The notes under the pieces are model-generated. The model saw nothing but the letters and a program-made list of their open reading frames with translations, had not been told where the DNA came from and made no database searches. The position numbers and the translations under genes were made by a program. From NCBI GenBank assembly GCA_003973265.1, contig QNYZ01000077.1, positions 1-52,401 of the forward strand: a stretch of DNA of 52,401 nt, in the 5' to 3' direction. The number at the start of each line of letters is the position of its first letter. Position 1 is the first letter of the stretch. This stretch comes from Deltaproteobacteria bacterium (GTDB taxonomy: Bacteria; Desulfobacterota; Desulfobacteria; Desulfobacterales; QNYZ01). Shown one piece after another: positions 24,915 to 34,639 of the stretch.

Positions 24915-25928
24915 ATGACAGGATTAAAAGTGAACCGGGGATGGGGAAAGTTTTTTCTGATAGCAGCGGCAATGGCAACCGTGTTAATTTTGGCAAATGG
25001 TTCCTTTCAACCGGCCATGTCGGCCGAAAAGATAAAAGTGGCCGGCGTCTTCGAGACTCCCATCGAAGAGCCATGGGTCAACCAGATTCACATGGCGCTG
25101 CTCAAAGCCGAAAAGGAGCTCGGCGTCGAGTATACATGGTCGGAAAGCGTAAAATCAGCAGACTTTGCACGGGTCATGCGGGAATATGCCGAAAAGGGAT
25201 ATCAACTGATCATGGGTGACGCTTTCGGGGCCGAACGGATTGCGCGCCGGGTGGCCCGGGATTATCCCAAAACCGCTTTCGTTTTCGGATCCGGTATCGG
25301 CCCGGCCGAACCCAATTTTGGTGTTTTTGACAACTGGATTCACGAGCCGGCCTACCTGTCCGGGATGATCGCCGGTAAAATGACGAAATCGAATATCATC
25401 GGCGTGGTGGCCGCCATGGCTATTCCTGAAATCAATCGCCTGTCCAATGCATTTTACGCCGGCGCCAAATATGTCAACCCCGATGTTAAATGCAAGTTTT
25501 CGTTTATCGGATCCTTCTTTGATCCGCCCAAGGCCAAGGAAGCCGCTCTGGCCCAGATCGAGGACGGTGCCGATGTCGTTTACGCGGAACGGTTCGGCGT
25601 CATTGAAGCGTGTGTTGATAAAAAAGTACTGGCCATTTCCAACATGTCCGACCAGTCCAAGCTGGGACCGGACACCGTCATTACCGGCCCCATATGGGAT
25701 ATGTGGCCCACCGTTAAATACGTGGTCAGCCTTGTTCAAGCCGGTGTATTTACGGCCCAGGACTTCGGCGGATTTTCCTATATGGCCAAGGGCGGTTCTT
25801 ACCTGGCCCCCTACCACAAATGGGAAAAAAAACTGCCGGCAGCGGTTAAAGCGCTGGTTGAAAAACGTAAAAAAGAGATCCTGGACGGGACGTTTCGGGT
25901 AGATATCGACGAATCGATCCCAAAATAG
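24915..25928 (+). CDS. BMP-family ABC transporter substrate-binding protein
   Basis: I start at the ATG at 24915, since AAAGGAG lies 9 bp ahead. Residues 1-36 look like a cleavable signal peptide (RGWGKFFLIAAAMATVLILA, then AMSA before EKIK) without a lipobox cysteine. The mature part reads VAGVFETPIEEPWVNQI, GVEYTWSESV, LIMGDAFGAERIARRVA and WIHEPAYLSGMIAGKM, the pattern of BmpA/Med-type periplasmic proteins that bind nucleosides. It is the first gene of an operon with a double ATPase, two permeases and cytosine deaminase, which supports a nucleoside or pyrimidine-base ligand (inference). A strong stem-loop follows the gene. Confidence 0.9.
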   Translation: MTGLKVNRGWGKFFLIAAAMATVLILANGSFQPAMSAEKIKVAGVFETPIEEPWVNQIHMALLKAEKELGVEYTWSESVKSADFARVMREYAEKGYQLIMGDAFGAERIARRVARDYPKTAFVFGSGIGPAEPNFGVFDNWIHEPAYLSGMIAGKMTKSNIIGVVAAMAIPEINRLSNAFYAGAKYVNPDVKCKFSFIGSFFDPPKAKEAALAQIEDGADVVYAERFGVIEACVDKKVLAISNMSDQSKLGPDTVITGPIWDMWPTVKYVVSLVQAGVFTAQDFGGFSYMAKGGSYLAPYHKWEKKLPAAVKALVEKRKKEILDGTFRVDIDESIPK

Positions 25929-25950
25929 CCAGCTGCAAAGAAACAAGTAA

Positions 25951-25975
25951 AAGGGCCGGTTTTTAACCGGCCCTT
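25951..25975 (+). terminator. Stem-loop after the binding-protein gene
   Basis: AAGGGCCGGTT pairs with AACCGGCCCTT around TTT, an 11-bp perfect stem preceded by A-rich sequence. The following bases are GTTAG, not a T-run. It probably acts as a partial terminator or RNA stabiliser that keeps the binding protein more abundant than the ATPase and permeases. Confidence 0.6.
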
Positions 25976-26035
25976 GTTAGTCTCCAGCCGCAAAAAACAT
26001 AAACGACATAATAAACGCGATAAGTCAAAATTCAT

Positions 26036-27565
26036 ATGTCTCCTCCCGTTCCCTTATTGGAAATGCGCGGTATCCGTAAGCATTTCGGTACTGTCAAGGC
26101 CAACGACAACATTGATCTGCGCCTCTACCCCGGCGACATTCTCGGCCTGCTGGGAGAAAACGGCGCCGGCAAAACGACCTTGATGAATGTGCTCTTCGGC
26201 GTCTATCACCCCGATGGCGGAAAAATTTTCATTGACGGAAAACAGGTCCATATCGGTAACTCGTCGGATGCCCTGGCGCTGGGCGTGGGGATGGTTCACC
26301 AGCATTTCCACGTGGTTCCCCGGCATACCGTCCTTGAAAACCTGATGGTGGGGCAAAAGGGGAATTTCGGCCGACTGCCCAAAGCCGCTATCCGAAAGCG
26401 CATGGACGACATTGGTCAGCGCTACGATCTGTCGCTTGATCCCGATGTCCGGGTCGAAGATCTCACCATCGGCCAGCAGCAACGGCTCGAAATCATCAAA
26501 GCGCTGATATTCGGGGCAAGAATATTGATCCTCGATGAACCAACCGCCACCCTGACACCCCATGAAACCGATGGCTTATTTGCCGCGCTTCGTGCCATGG
26601 CCGCCAAGCAGATGGGGGTTATTTTTATCACCCACAAACTCAATGAAATTCGCGCCATCACCAACAGGGTGGTCATCATGCGCCTGGGCAAAGTCATCAC
26701 CAGCCTGAAAAACGATGCCCGGACCAGTCGAAAGAGACTGGCCGAACTGATGTGCGGCCAGCCCATCCATCCACCTGAAAGACCGGTAAAGACGGTTTCC
26801 GACGCAAGTCCTGTTCGACTGTCACTTAAAAATATCTGTACGACGGGCCGCGCCCGTACCCATCTGAAAGACATCAACCTCGATGTTTATGGCGGCGAAA
26901 TCGTCGGTATTGCCGGTGTCTCCGGAAACGGCCAGAAAGAACTGGCGGACGTTATCGCGGGGGTTTTAAAACCGTCATCCGGTCAGATCTATATCAATAA
27001 ACAGCTCCTGAAACAGATTTCACCCGGCATCGTCCAGGCACTGGGCGTGGGCCGAATCCCCGAGGATCGAACCGGCACCGGCCTGATTACAACCCTGCCG
27101 TTGTCTGACAGTATGGTGCTTCCCCGTATCAGCGAAAAAAAATTTAACCGATCCGGCTTCCTTAAACAGGGCGCCATCCGCCAATTTGTTACCCGACTGA
27201 TAGAGCAATACGGTATCAAGGCCGACGGCCCCGATATCCGGACCGGCACACTCTCCGGCGGCAACCTTCAAAAAGCCCTGCTGGCCCGGGAACTTGCCTG
27301 GGATCCCCAGGTTTTGCTGGCGGCCCAGCCTACCCGGGGACTGGATGTATCGGCGGCACAATTCGTCCACCAGAAATTTATGGATCTGCGCCAGCGGGAT
27401 CGGGCCCTGGTGATTATCAGTGAGAACCTGGAGGAGCTTTTTGAAATTTCAGATCGTATCGCTGTGATGTACGAAGGTCGTATTATGGATATTTTACCCG
27501 TCGAGGAGGCCACTGTCAGCCGGATCGGATTGCTGATGGCCGGTGTCAGGGAGGATGCGGCATGA
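26036..27565 (+). CDS. ABC transporter double ATPase (nucleoside/BMP type)
   Basis: A 509-residue tandem ATPase. The first half has Walker A GENGAGKTT, signature LTIGQQQRLE and Walker B ILILDEPTATLTP with the switch His in FITHK. The second half has a degenerate P loop, GVSGNGQKE, signature LSGGNLQKALLARELA and LLAAQPTRGLDV. This asymmetric pairing is typical of the NupO/YufO and sugar (RbsA-like) importers. The ATG at 26036 has no good ribosome site; ATG 26063 is an alternative. The stop overlaps the first permease in ATGA (27562-27565). Confidence 0.92.
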   Translation: MSPPVPLLEMRGIRKHFGTVKANDNIDLRLYPGDILGLLGENGAGKTTLMNVLFGVYHPDGGKIFIDGKQVHIGNSSDALALGVGMVHQHFHVVPRHTVLENLMVGQKGNFGRLPKAAIRKRMDDIGQRYDLSLDPDVRVEDLTIGQQQRLEIIKALIFGARILILDEPTATLTPHETDGLFAALRAMAAKQMGVIFITHKLNEIRAITNRVVIMRLGKVITSLKNDARTSRKRLAELMCGQPIHPPERPVKTVSDASPVRLSLKNICTTGRARTHLKDINLDVYGGEIVGIAGVSGNGQKELADVIAGVLKPSSGQIYINKQLLKQISPGIVQALGVGRIPEDRTGTGLITTLPLSDSMVLPRISEKKFNRSGFLKQGAIRQFVTRLIEQYGIKADGPDIRTGTLSGGNLQKALLARELAWDPQVLLAAQPTRGLDVSAAQFVHQKFMDLRQRDRALVIISENLEELFEISDRIAVMYEGRIMDILPVEEATVSRIGLLMAGVREDAA

Positions 27566-28623
27566 TCCGATTTCGCCTGGAACAACGCGACCACACGCCG
27601 GTCTGGCTCAACTTTATTTTGCCTGTTTCAGCCATCCTGGCCGCCCTGATTATTTGCGGCGGATTAATTGCGCTGGCCGGTGCGAATGTGCTCACTGCCT
27701 ATGCCACGCTTTTTCTAAGCGCCGTCAGCACACGTTTCGCCCTGGTGGAAACATGGGTGAAAGCCACCCCCCTGATCTTCACCGGGCTGGCCGTGACCGT
27801 GGCGTTTCGCGCCAAATTCTGGAATATCGGGGCCGAAGGGCAATTGCTGGCCGGTGCCATGGCGGCGGCTTTCATCGGCGCCCGGCCGGGCCTTCCCGGA
27901 TGGAGCCTGATTCCGGGGATGATCCTGGCCGGCGGTCTGGCCGGGGCCTTCTGGGCAGCGGTCCCTGCCTATTTGAAAACCCGGTTTAAAGTCGATGACG
28001 TGGTTACCACGCTTTTATTGAACTTCATTATCTTTTACGCGATGATGGCCCTGCTGGAAGGTCCATGGAAAGACCCGCTCAGCGGCTACCCCGATTCCCC
28101 GGATATCCGCATGGAAGCCGAATTTCCTATCCTGCTCAGGGCGACCCGGCTGCACCTTGGCGTGCTCATGGCCGTGCTGGCCACCCCCCTGGTATGGATA
28201 TTGATGCGTCATACCGCATTGGGTTTCAAGATCAACGCGGTCGGGGAAAATGCCCGCGCGGCCCGCTATGCCGGCCTGAATATTACCGCGGTCATGATTA
28301 TCACGGCGGTCATTTCCGGAGCACTGGCCGGCCTGGCGGGGGTCAGCGAAGTGGCGGGAATTCATTTTCAGGTCATGGCGGGGATTTCCCCGGGATATGG
28401 GTACACCGGCATCGTCATCGCCATGCTGGCCCGCCTCAATCCACTGGGTATCATTCCGGCGGCCTTCTTTTTTGCCGTTATCATTACCGGGGCCGAGGCC
28501 ATGTCCCGGGCCACCGGCGTACCGGTCTTTTTAGCAGATGTTATCCAGGGAACGGCCCTGGTAACCATGCTGGTCGCCCTGCTTTTTAATCAATACCGCT
28601 TACGATGGAACCGGACGGCATGA
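27562..28623 (+). CDS. ABC transporter permease 1 (YufP/NupP type)
   Basis: 353 residues with about ten hydrophobic segments, for example LNFILPVSAILAALIICGGL near the N terminus. The conserved cytoplasmic motif FWNIGAEGQLLAGAM and later GLNITAVMIITAVISGALAGLAG place it in the branched-chain-amino-acid/nucleoside permease family. It forms a heterodimer with the next permease in the inner membrane. Both flanking junctions are 4-bp ATGA overlaps, indicating tight translational coupling. Confidence 0.92.
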   Translation: MIRFRLEQRDHTPVWLNFILPVSAILAALIICGGLIALAGANVLTAYATLFLSAVSTRFALVETWVKATPLIFTGLAVTVAFRAKFWNIGAEGQLLAGAMAAAFIGARPGLPGWSLIPGMILAGGLAGAFWAAVPAYLKTRFKVDDVVTTLLLNFIIFYAMMALLEGPWKDPLSGYPDSPDIRMEAEFPILLRATRLHLGVLMAVLATPLVWILMRHTALGFKINAVGENARAARYAGLNITAVMIITAVISGALAGLAGVSEVAGIHFQVMAGISPGYGYTGIVIAMLARLNPLGIIPAAFFFAVIITGAEAMSRATGVPVFLADVIQGTALVTMLVALLFNQYRLRWNRTA

Positions 28624-29564
28624 GCGAAATCCTCGCACAAATCTTTCAAATCGGTTTTTTCACGGCCCTGATCCGCATTGCGACACCCCTGATTTTCGGC
28701 ACCCTGGGCGAGTTGTTTGCCGAACGTTCCGGCGTTTTGAACCTCGGTATCGAGGGGATCATGATGCTGGCCGCCATGACCGGGTTTTCGACCACCTATT
28801 TCACCGGCAACCTGTGGCTGGGCGTTCTTACGGCTATTGCAACCGGTATGATCGCCGGGTTACTGATGGGTCTCTTGACCGTGAGCCTGGGACTGAGCCA
28901 GCACGTTTCCGGAATCGGTACCACCCTGCTATGCTCCGGGCTCTCCTTCTTTTTCTATCGGCTTATTTTCAAACAGTCCTCGTCGATCCCTAAAATCGTC
29001 GCCTTTAAAACGGTGCCCTTGCCCCTGTTAAGCAAGATACCGGTCATTGGCCCGATCTTTTTCAATCAATTTGCCCTGGTCTATATTGCCATCGCCATTG
29101 TCCCGATCAGCGCCTATATTCTTTATCATACGCCCTGGGGACTCAATCTTCGTACGGTGGGCGAAAACCCGCTTGCCGCCGATTCCGCAGGTGTAAATGT
29201 CCATCGGGTACGCTACCAGGCCCTGCTGATTTCCGGCGCGCTCATGGGGCTGGCCGGGGCTTTCCTTTCCATGGCCCAGTTTAACGCCTATACTTTCGGC
29301 GTCATCTCGGGTCGGGGCTGGGTCTGCATTGCGCTGATTGTTTTCGGCCAGTGGAGCCCGTGGAAAAGCGCGGCCGGTGCCATCCTGTTTGCCTTTATCG
29401 ATGCGCTCCAGCTCCGTCTGCAGGCGAGCAGCCTGATCAACCTGCCCTACCAGATATTTTTAATGATGCCGTTCGTTCTGACCATCATCGGAATGGCGAT
29501 CGTCTCGCGCAATGCGCGGGCGCCCGCCGCGTTGCTGCAGCCATTCCGCAAGGAGGAACGTTGA
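28620..29564 (+). CDS. ABC transporter permease 2 (YufQ/NupQ type)
   Basis: Start chosen at the ATG at 28620 (MSEILAQIF), which overlaps the preceding stop in ATGA; the in-frame ATG at 28605 would overlap more. 314 residues, mostly hydrophobic, with AERSGVLNLGIEGIMMLAAM, the motif of the second permease of nucleoside importers, and GLAGAFLSMAQ. It pairs with permease 1. The stop TGA and the next ATG share one base (TGATG at 29562-29566). Confidence 0.92.
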   Translation: MSEILAQIFQIGFFTALIRIATPLIFGTLGELFAERSGVLNLGIEGIMMLAAMTGFSTTYFTGNLWLGVLTAIATGMIAGLLMGLLTVSLGLSQHVSGIGTTLLCSGLSFFFYRLIFKQSSSIPKIVAFKTVPLPLLSKIPVIGPIFFNQFALVYIAIAIVPISAYILYHTPWGLNLRTVGENPLAADSAGVNVHRVRYQALLISGALMGLAGAFLSMAQFNAYTFGVISGRGWVCIALIVFGQWSPWKSAAGAILFAFIDALQLRLQASSLINLPYQIFLMMPFVLTIIGMAIVSRNARAPAALLQPFRKEER

Positions 29565-30874
29565 TGATTGATCTGATAATTCGGGACGCCGCCCTGCCCG
29601 ATGGCCGGAAAAACTGTGATATCGCCATTGTCAACGGACTGATCGACCAGGTGGCGCCGATGATTGACGGGACTGCGGCAAAGGAGATCGATGCCGCCGG
29701 ATGCCTGGCTGCGCCGCCATTTGTCGACAGCCACTTCCACCTGGATGCCGCGCTGAGCTACGGACAGCCGCGAGTCAACCAGAGCGGCACTCTGCTCGAA
29801 GGGATTGCGTTGTGGGGTGAACTCAAACCCCGGCTGACCATCGACAACATCAAGGCCCGCGCCGAAAAATTGTGCTGGTGGGCCATCGCAAAGGGCACGC
29901 TGGCCATTCGCAGCCACGTGGATGTCAGTGATGACCGGTTACTGGCCGTAGAAGCGCTTCTCGACATCCAGCGACAATTCAAGCCCTATATCGATATCCA
30001 GCTGGTGGCGTTCCCCCAGGACGGGTACTTTCGATATGCCGGTAACCGCAGCAACCTGAAACGCGCCCTTGACATGGGAGTGGATGTGGTCGGCGGTATC
30101 CCCCATTTTGAACGATCGATGAACGACGGTACGAAATCAGTCATGGCGCTCTGCCGACTGGCAGCCGATCGGGGCCTGCGCGTGGATATGCATTGTGATG
30201 AATCCGACGACCCCCTGTCACGCCATATCGAGACCCTTGCCTTTGAAACCCGGCACCTGGGACTGGGCGGAAGGGTAACCGGGTCGCACCTGACATCCAT
30301 GCACTCCATGGACAATTACTATGTATCCAGGCTTCTGCCGTTGATCCAGGAGGCCGGCGTCCATGCGGTGGCCAATCCACTGATCAATATCACACTCCAG
30401 GGACGACACGATACCTATCCCAAACGACGGGGGATGACCCGGGTCAAGGAGATGCTGGCCGCCGGCATCAATGTCTCTTTCGGGCATGATTGCGTCATGG
30501 ATCCATGGTATAGCCTGGGGTCCCACGACATGCTGGAAGTGGCCCACATGGGGCTTCATGTCGGCCAGATGACCGGTACCGACGAAATGAGGCAGGCTTT
30601 TGATGCGGTTACTGCAAACGGCGCCAAAACCCTCGGCCTTGACGGGTACGGCCTGTCACCGGGATGTCATGCCGACCTGGTGATCCTGCAGGCATCTGAT
30701 ATTCACGAAGCACTGCGGTTAAAACCGGCGCGTCTGTACGTCATCCGCCGGGGTAAGATCATCTCTCGAACCCCTCCTGCGCTCTCGCAGGTGTTGCTGG
30801 ATGGCAAAACACTTAAAGTAGATTTTCGCCATTTCCCCTGCCAAAATGGAAATGAGGGCCCGGCCGCAACCTAA
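29564..30874 (+). CDS. codA: Cytosine deaminase
   Basis: A 436-residue amidohydrolase that follows E. coli CodA closely, with a constant offset of four. Metal ligands are His57 and His59 (HFHLD), His210 in HCDE, with Glu213 as proton shuttle, His242 in SHLTSMHS and Asp309 in FGHD. The long conserved stretch NPLINITLQGRHDTYPKRRG is diagnostic. It hydrolyses cytosine to uracil and ammonia in the cytoplasm. AAGGAGGAACG precedes the ATG at 29564, which overlaps the permease stop by one base. The operon therefore imports and deaminates pyrimidine bases. The stop overlaps the convergent cyclo-ligase stop by 3 bp. Confidence 0.92.
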   Translation: MIDLIIRDAALPDGRKNCDIAIVNGLIDQVAPMIDGTAAKEIDAAGCLAAPPFVDSHFHLDAALSYGQPRVNQSGTLLEGIALWGELKPRLTIDNIKARAEKLCWWAIAKGTLAIRSHVDVSDDRLLAVEALLDIQRQFKPYIDIQLVAFPQDGYFRYAGNRSNLKRALDMGVDVVGGIPHFERSMNDGTKSVMALCRLAADRGLRVDMHCDESDDPLSRHIETLAFETRHLGLGGRVTGSHLTSMHSMDNYYVSRLLPLIQEAGVHAVANPLINITLQGRHDTYPKRRGMTRVKEMLAAGINVSFGHDCVMDPWYSLGSHDMLEVAHMGLHVGQMTGTDEMRQAFDAVTANGAKTLGLDGYGLSPGCHADLVILQASDIHEALRLKPARLYVIRRGKIISRTPPALSQVLLDGKTLKVDFRHFPCQNGNEGPAAT

Positions 30875-31458
30875 ATTTTGTAGATCACCCGGTCTTCGGA
30901 AATAATAATATCCACATACCGGTCATGGGATTCCATCGGCACCAGGGGCACCAGTTGTGCCTCCAGTGACAGGGCAACTTTCCGGGTGGTAATGGCAAGC
31001 TTGGGAATCAAGCGATCATAATACCCTTCGCCGGAACCGATTCGCCCCCCCTTTTCGTCAAAAGCGATGCCGGGGATAACGGCAATATCGATACATTCGA
31101 TGGGAACTTCATTGCATTTTCCGGGGTCGGGCTCCAGAATACCGCGGGGTCCTTTTTTAAGATCCCTTTTGGGATCATCCACCTTTAACAAACGCATGCC
31201 GCAGGTTTCCGGATCAAACGCGGGAAGTACGATGATTTTATTGTAATGATAGGCTTGGGCCACGATATCCCGGCTTTTTACTTCTCCCGGCTTGTCGATA
31301 AAAAGCAGGACAATCCGTGACTCTAAAAAGTTGGCAAACTCAAACAGCTGCGCTTGAATTTTATGATATTTCAGCGCCAGTTCCTCCGGTGGCGTCTGGT
31401 TGATTATTTCAGCCACGTTTTCCCTGATATCTGTTTTGCTTAATTGGCCTTCTTCCAT
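30871..31458 (-). CDS. 5-formyltetrahydrofolate cyclo-ligase
   Basis: 195 residues from the ATG at 31458 (MEEGQLSKTDIRENV), preceded by CGGGAG; an in-frame start six codons earlier has no such site. The C-terminal FDEKGGRIGSGEGYYDRLIP is the family's ATP/folate motif, and PEVKSRDIVAQAY with LPAFDPETCGMRL fits the middle. The enzyme converts 5-formyl-THF with ATP to 5,10-methenyl-THF, feeding the same C1-folate pool as MetF. It is convergent to codA; the two stop codons overlap (30871-30874), leaving no room for a terminator. Confidence 0.88.
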   Translation of the reverse strand: MEEGQLSKTDIRENVAEIINQTPPEELALKYHKIQAQLFEFANFLESRIVLLFIDKPGEVKSRDIVAQAYHYNKIIVLPAFDPETCGMRLLKVDDPKRDLKKGPRGILEPDPGKCNEVPIECIDIAVIPGIAFDEKGGRIGSGEGYYDRLIPKLAITTRKVALSLEAQLVPLVPMESHDRYVDIIISEDRVIYKI

Positions 31459-31862
31459 GAAGCTCTCCCGAATCAAATTTAGAATCAGCTGAGGGTCCGT
31501 ATAAAATCGACCATTATCGATTCAGATGCCTGACTGGCCAGGTGCAATATCTTAAATGCGGTTTTCCTGGTTACATTTTCCTGGTTACATTTTCCTGGTT
31601 ACAAATGATTGGAACAAAACCAGGTTTTAACGGGGCTTTAACCGGATCAACAGGTATGCTGCGCAGTCATTTTCACGATCCCGTTGTGCCGGTCAATATG
31701 CATTGACTAATTTCACCTTCCCTGATACTAAAACCCCGAACTGACAATACCCGAGCATGACAATAAAAGATCAATATATTTATTTGGCCGGGATATACCG
31801 GCAGTTTAGTTTACACGCAATTTAGTCTGCACTTGGATCAACCTGTTATTATAGGTATCTTT
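31459..31862. other. Intergenic region before serS
   Basis: About 400 bp without a gene between the cyclo-ligase and serS starts, which are divergent. It is AT-rich in the second half. Besides the 14-bp triplicate listed separately, I see no convincing promoter boxes, tRNA-like cloverleaf or T-box element ahead of serS. Confidence 0.4.
31562..31603. repeat. Perfect 3 x 14-bp tandem repeat
   Basis: TTTTCCTGGTTACA is repeated three times head to tail (31562-31575, 31576-31589, 31590-31603) without mismatches. It lies in the divergent region between the cyclo-ligase and serS. Confidence 0.95.
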
Positions 31863-33137
31863 ATGTTGGAAATCAAGTATATTCGCAACAATCTTCCTGT
31901 TGTTGAAAAATGCCTGGGCGAACGAAATGTGGATATTGACTTAGACGCCCTGCTATCCGCTGATGAAAAACGCCGAACGGTGATCCGGGAGCTTGAAAAT
32001 CTCCGCCATCAACGAAATACCGTATCTGACGAAATTGCCGCTTTAAAAAAAGCCGGAAAAAATGCCGACGAAAAGGTGGCGGACATGCGAACCGTCTCAG
32101 CCCGTATCAAAACCCTGGATCCGGAACGTATCCAGTACGAAAATGAGATCAGAACCATCCTGATGGAGATCCCCAACATCCCCCACGAAACCGTACCGGC
32201 GGGAAATGATGAATCCGATAACACCGTGGTTAAAAAAGTCGGGGAACCTCCGGTATTTGATTTCAGTCCACTGGCGCACTGGGACACGGGCAAGGCCCTG
32301 GGGATTCTCGATTTTGACCGGGCGGCCCGGATCACCGGCGCCCGTTTTCCCCTGTATTTTGGTGCCGGTGCAAGGCTGGAAAGAGCGCTGATCAACTTCA
32401 TGCTTGATATTCACACCAGAGATCACGGGTATAAAGAAGTGCTGCCGCCGTTCATCGTTAACCGGGACTCCCTGACCCATACCGGGCAGCTCCCTAAATT
32501 CTCCGAAGACCTTTTTAAACTCGAGGGCTGGGACTACTACCTGGTCCCCACGGCGGAAGTGCCGGTGACCAATATCCACCACAGCGAAACCATCCCCGAA
32601 AAAGACCTGCCCGTTTTGTATACGGCCTATACCCCCTGCTTTCGTTCCGAAGCCGGATCCTACGGAAAGGATACGCGGGGTCTGATTCGCCAGCATCAGT
32701 TTAATAAGGTGGAGCTGGTCCAGTTTGTAAAACCGGAAACATCCTACCAGCAGCTTGAACTTCTTCTGGGGCATGCCGAAACCATCTTAAAAAAACTGGA
32801 ACTCCCCTATCAGGTTATCACGCTGTGCACGGGCGACCTGGGATTTTCTGCGGCTAAAACCTACGATATTGAAGTCTGGATGCCGGCCCAGGATACCTAC
32901 CGGGAAATTTCCTCGTGCAGTAATTTCGAAAGTTTCCAGGCCCGACGGGGGAATATCCGTTTTAAACGGGCCAAAGAAAAGGGAACCGAGCTTGTCCATA
33001 CGCTCAACGGGTCCGGACTGGCCGTGGGTCGAACGGTTGCCGCCATTCTTGAAAATTACCAGCAATCCGATGGATCGGTATTGATACCAACGGCCCTTCA
33101 GCCGTATATGGACAATCTGGAAAGGATTACCCGATGA
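31863..33137 (+). CDS. serS: Seryl-tRNA synthetase
   Basis: Start at the ATG at 31863 ([11 protein letters not shown]), which fits the conserved N terminus of bacterial SerRS; an upstream TTG would add ten atypical residues. 424 residues. The N-terminal antiparallel coiled coil (about 28-105) is rich in charged residues and binds tRNA(Ser). The class II core shows the motif 2 region [20 protein letters not shown] followed by [11 protein letters not shown], and motif 3 [19 protein letters not shown]. It charges tRNA(Ser), and via it selenocysteine tRNA, which matters given the two Sec proteins in this window. It is the first gene of a four-gene operon, overlapping thrC by 4 bp. Confidence 0.96.
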   Translation: MLEIKYIRNNLPVVEKCLGERNVDIDLDALLSADEKRRTVIRELENLRHQRNTVSDEIAALKKAGKNADEKVADMRTVSARIKTLDPERIQYENEIRTILMEIPNIPHETVPAGNDESDNTVVKKVGEPPVFDFSPLAHWDTGKALGILDFDRAARITGARFPLYFGAGARLERALINFMLDIHTRDHGYKEVLPPFIVNRDSLTHTGQLPKFSEDLFKLEGWDYYLVPTAEVPVTNIHHSETIPEKDLPVLYTAYTPCFRSEAGSYGKDTRGLIRQHQFNKVELVQFVKPETSYQQLELLLGHAETILKKLELPYQVITLCTGDLGFSAAKTYDIEVWMPAQDTYREISSCSNFESFQARRGNIRFKRAKEKGTELVHTLNGSGLAVGRTVAAILENYQQSDGSVLIPTALQPYMDNLERITR

Positions 33138-34639
33138 GACCGGAAGCCTTCCCGGAAAATATCCAGCCCTACCTGGTCCCGAAACCAACCGGGCGGTTGA
33201 TGTATCGGTGCCTGGATTGCCAGGCGACTTTCGATATCAAAGAGCTGCTATATACCTGTCCGGACTGTGGCCAGGTACTCCTGATTGATGATACCGATCC
33301 TGACCGGCTCAAGCACGTTTCCGGTCAAACGTGGCGTCGTATTTTTGATTATCGAAAAATGCTGACCCTGCCGGCCCTGAAAGGCATCTATCGTTACCAC
33401 GAATTTCTGGGGTCGATCCTGCCGCTGGATGCCATTGTCTACCTGGGCGAGGGCCATACTCCCGTTGTCGAGGCCAGCGGCCCGCTTCAACAACGGGCCG
33501 GGGCGGCCTTCTATTTTAAAAACGACGGCCAGAATCCCAGCGCATCGTTTAAAGATCGGGGAATGGCCAGCGCGCTCAGCTATATTAACTATTTGATCCA
33601 GGAGGGGACGGTGTCAGATATCCTGGCGGTCTGTGCGTCTACCGGAGACACCTCCGCGGCCGCCGCATTGTACAGCGCGTATCTGTCACCGAAAGTCAAG
33701 TCGGCCGTTCTCCTCCCACATAAAAAAGTAACGCCCCAGCAACTCGCCCAGCCACTGGGCAATGGCGCCGCTGTTTTCGAGATTCCCGGGGTATTTGACG
33801 ACTGCATGAAAGTCGTCGAAGCGCTGTCCGGTTCATACCCGGTGGCATTGCTGAACTCTAAAAATGCCTGGCGAATTCTCGGGCAGGAGTCGTATTCTTT
33901 TGAAATTGCCCAGGACTTTGAATATGACCTTACCGGCAAAGTCATCGTGGTGCCTATCGGCAATGCGGGAAATATCACGGCGGTCATGCGGGGATTTATC
34001 AAGTTTTACCAGGCGGGTATCATCGCTACGCTGCCGAAAATCGTCGGTGTCCAATCAAACCACGCCGACCCGGTCTATCGGTATTACCAGGAACCTGATC
34101 CCGCCAGACGGCAATTTGAACCGGTGACCGTTCAACCCAGCGTGGCCCAGGCCGCCATGATCGGCAATCCGGTTTCCATGCCCCGGGTCGCCCATCTGGT
34201 TGAAAGATACAATACGCTGGCCGGACAGCCCCATGTCTTTTTTGTCCGCGTGACCGAGCAGCAGATCATGGACTGGCATTTAAAGGCCAACCAGCATGGC
34301 CATATCGCCTGTACCCATGGCGGTGAATGCCTGGCCGGTCTGAGAGAGGCGTGCCGGCTGAAATATGTAAGCGAAGACGACGTGGCTGTTCTGGATGCCA
34401 CGGCTCATCCGATTAAATTTTCCGGCTTCCAGAATATGTATTTTGAACGATCCTTCCCTGACGCATACGAGGTCTCTCCGGACCAGCGCCTGATTAATCA
34501 TCCGATCCTGGTTCAACCGGAAGGGCCGGTACCGACAGAGGGAAAACCACTTTCGGAAACGGAGTTGCCCCGATTTGTGGCCACCGTGTCCGAATTCATT
34601 GCCAATGCGCTCAAGTTGCACAGGAAATCAGCCTCATGA
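33134..34639 (+). CDS. thrC: Threonine synthase
   Basis: A 501-residue PLP enzyme. Residues 20-60 form a zinc-ribbon-like lead ([10 protein letters not shown] and [10 protein letters not shown]), seen in one subgroup of threonine synthases. The PLP lysine is in [26 protein letters not shown] is the phosphate-binding loop and [12 protein letters not shown] a later cofactor-binding segment. It converts O-phosphohomoserine to threonine. The C-terminal extension beyond ATAHPIKF also fits the longer class. It overlaps serS and the following LysM gene by ATGA, so the three are translationally coupled. Confidence 0.92.
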   Translation: MRPEAFPENIQPYLVPKPTGRLMYRCLDCQATFDIKELLYTCPDCGQVLLIDDTDPDRLKHVSGQTWRRIFDYRKMLTLPALKGIYRYHEFLGSILPLDAIVYLGEGHTPVVEASGPLQQRAGAAFYFKNDGQNPSASFKDRGMASALSYINYLIQEGTVSDILAVCASTGDTSAAAALYSAYLSPKVKSAVLLPHKKVTPQQLAQPLGNGAAVFEIPGVFDDCMKVVEALSGSYPVALLNSKNAWRILGQESYSFEIAQDFEYDLTGKVIVVPIGNAGNITAVMRGFIKFYQAGIIATLPKIVGVQSNHADPVYRYYQEPDPARRQFEPVTVQPSVAQAAMIGNPVSMPRVAHLVERYNTLAGQPHVFFVRVTEQQIMDWHLKANQHGHIACTHGGECLAGLREACRLKYVSEDDVAVLDATAHPIKFSGFQNMYFERSFPDAYEVSPDQRLINHPILVQPEGPVPTEGKPLSETELPRFVATVSEFIANALKLHRKSAS

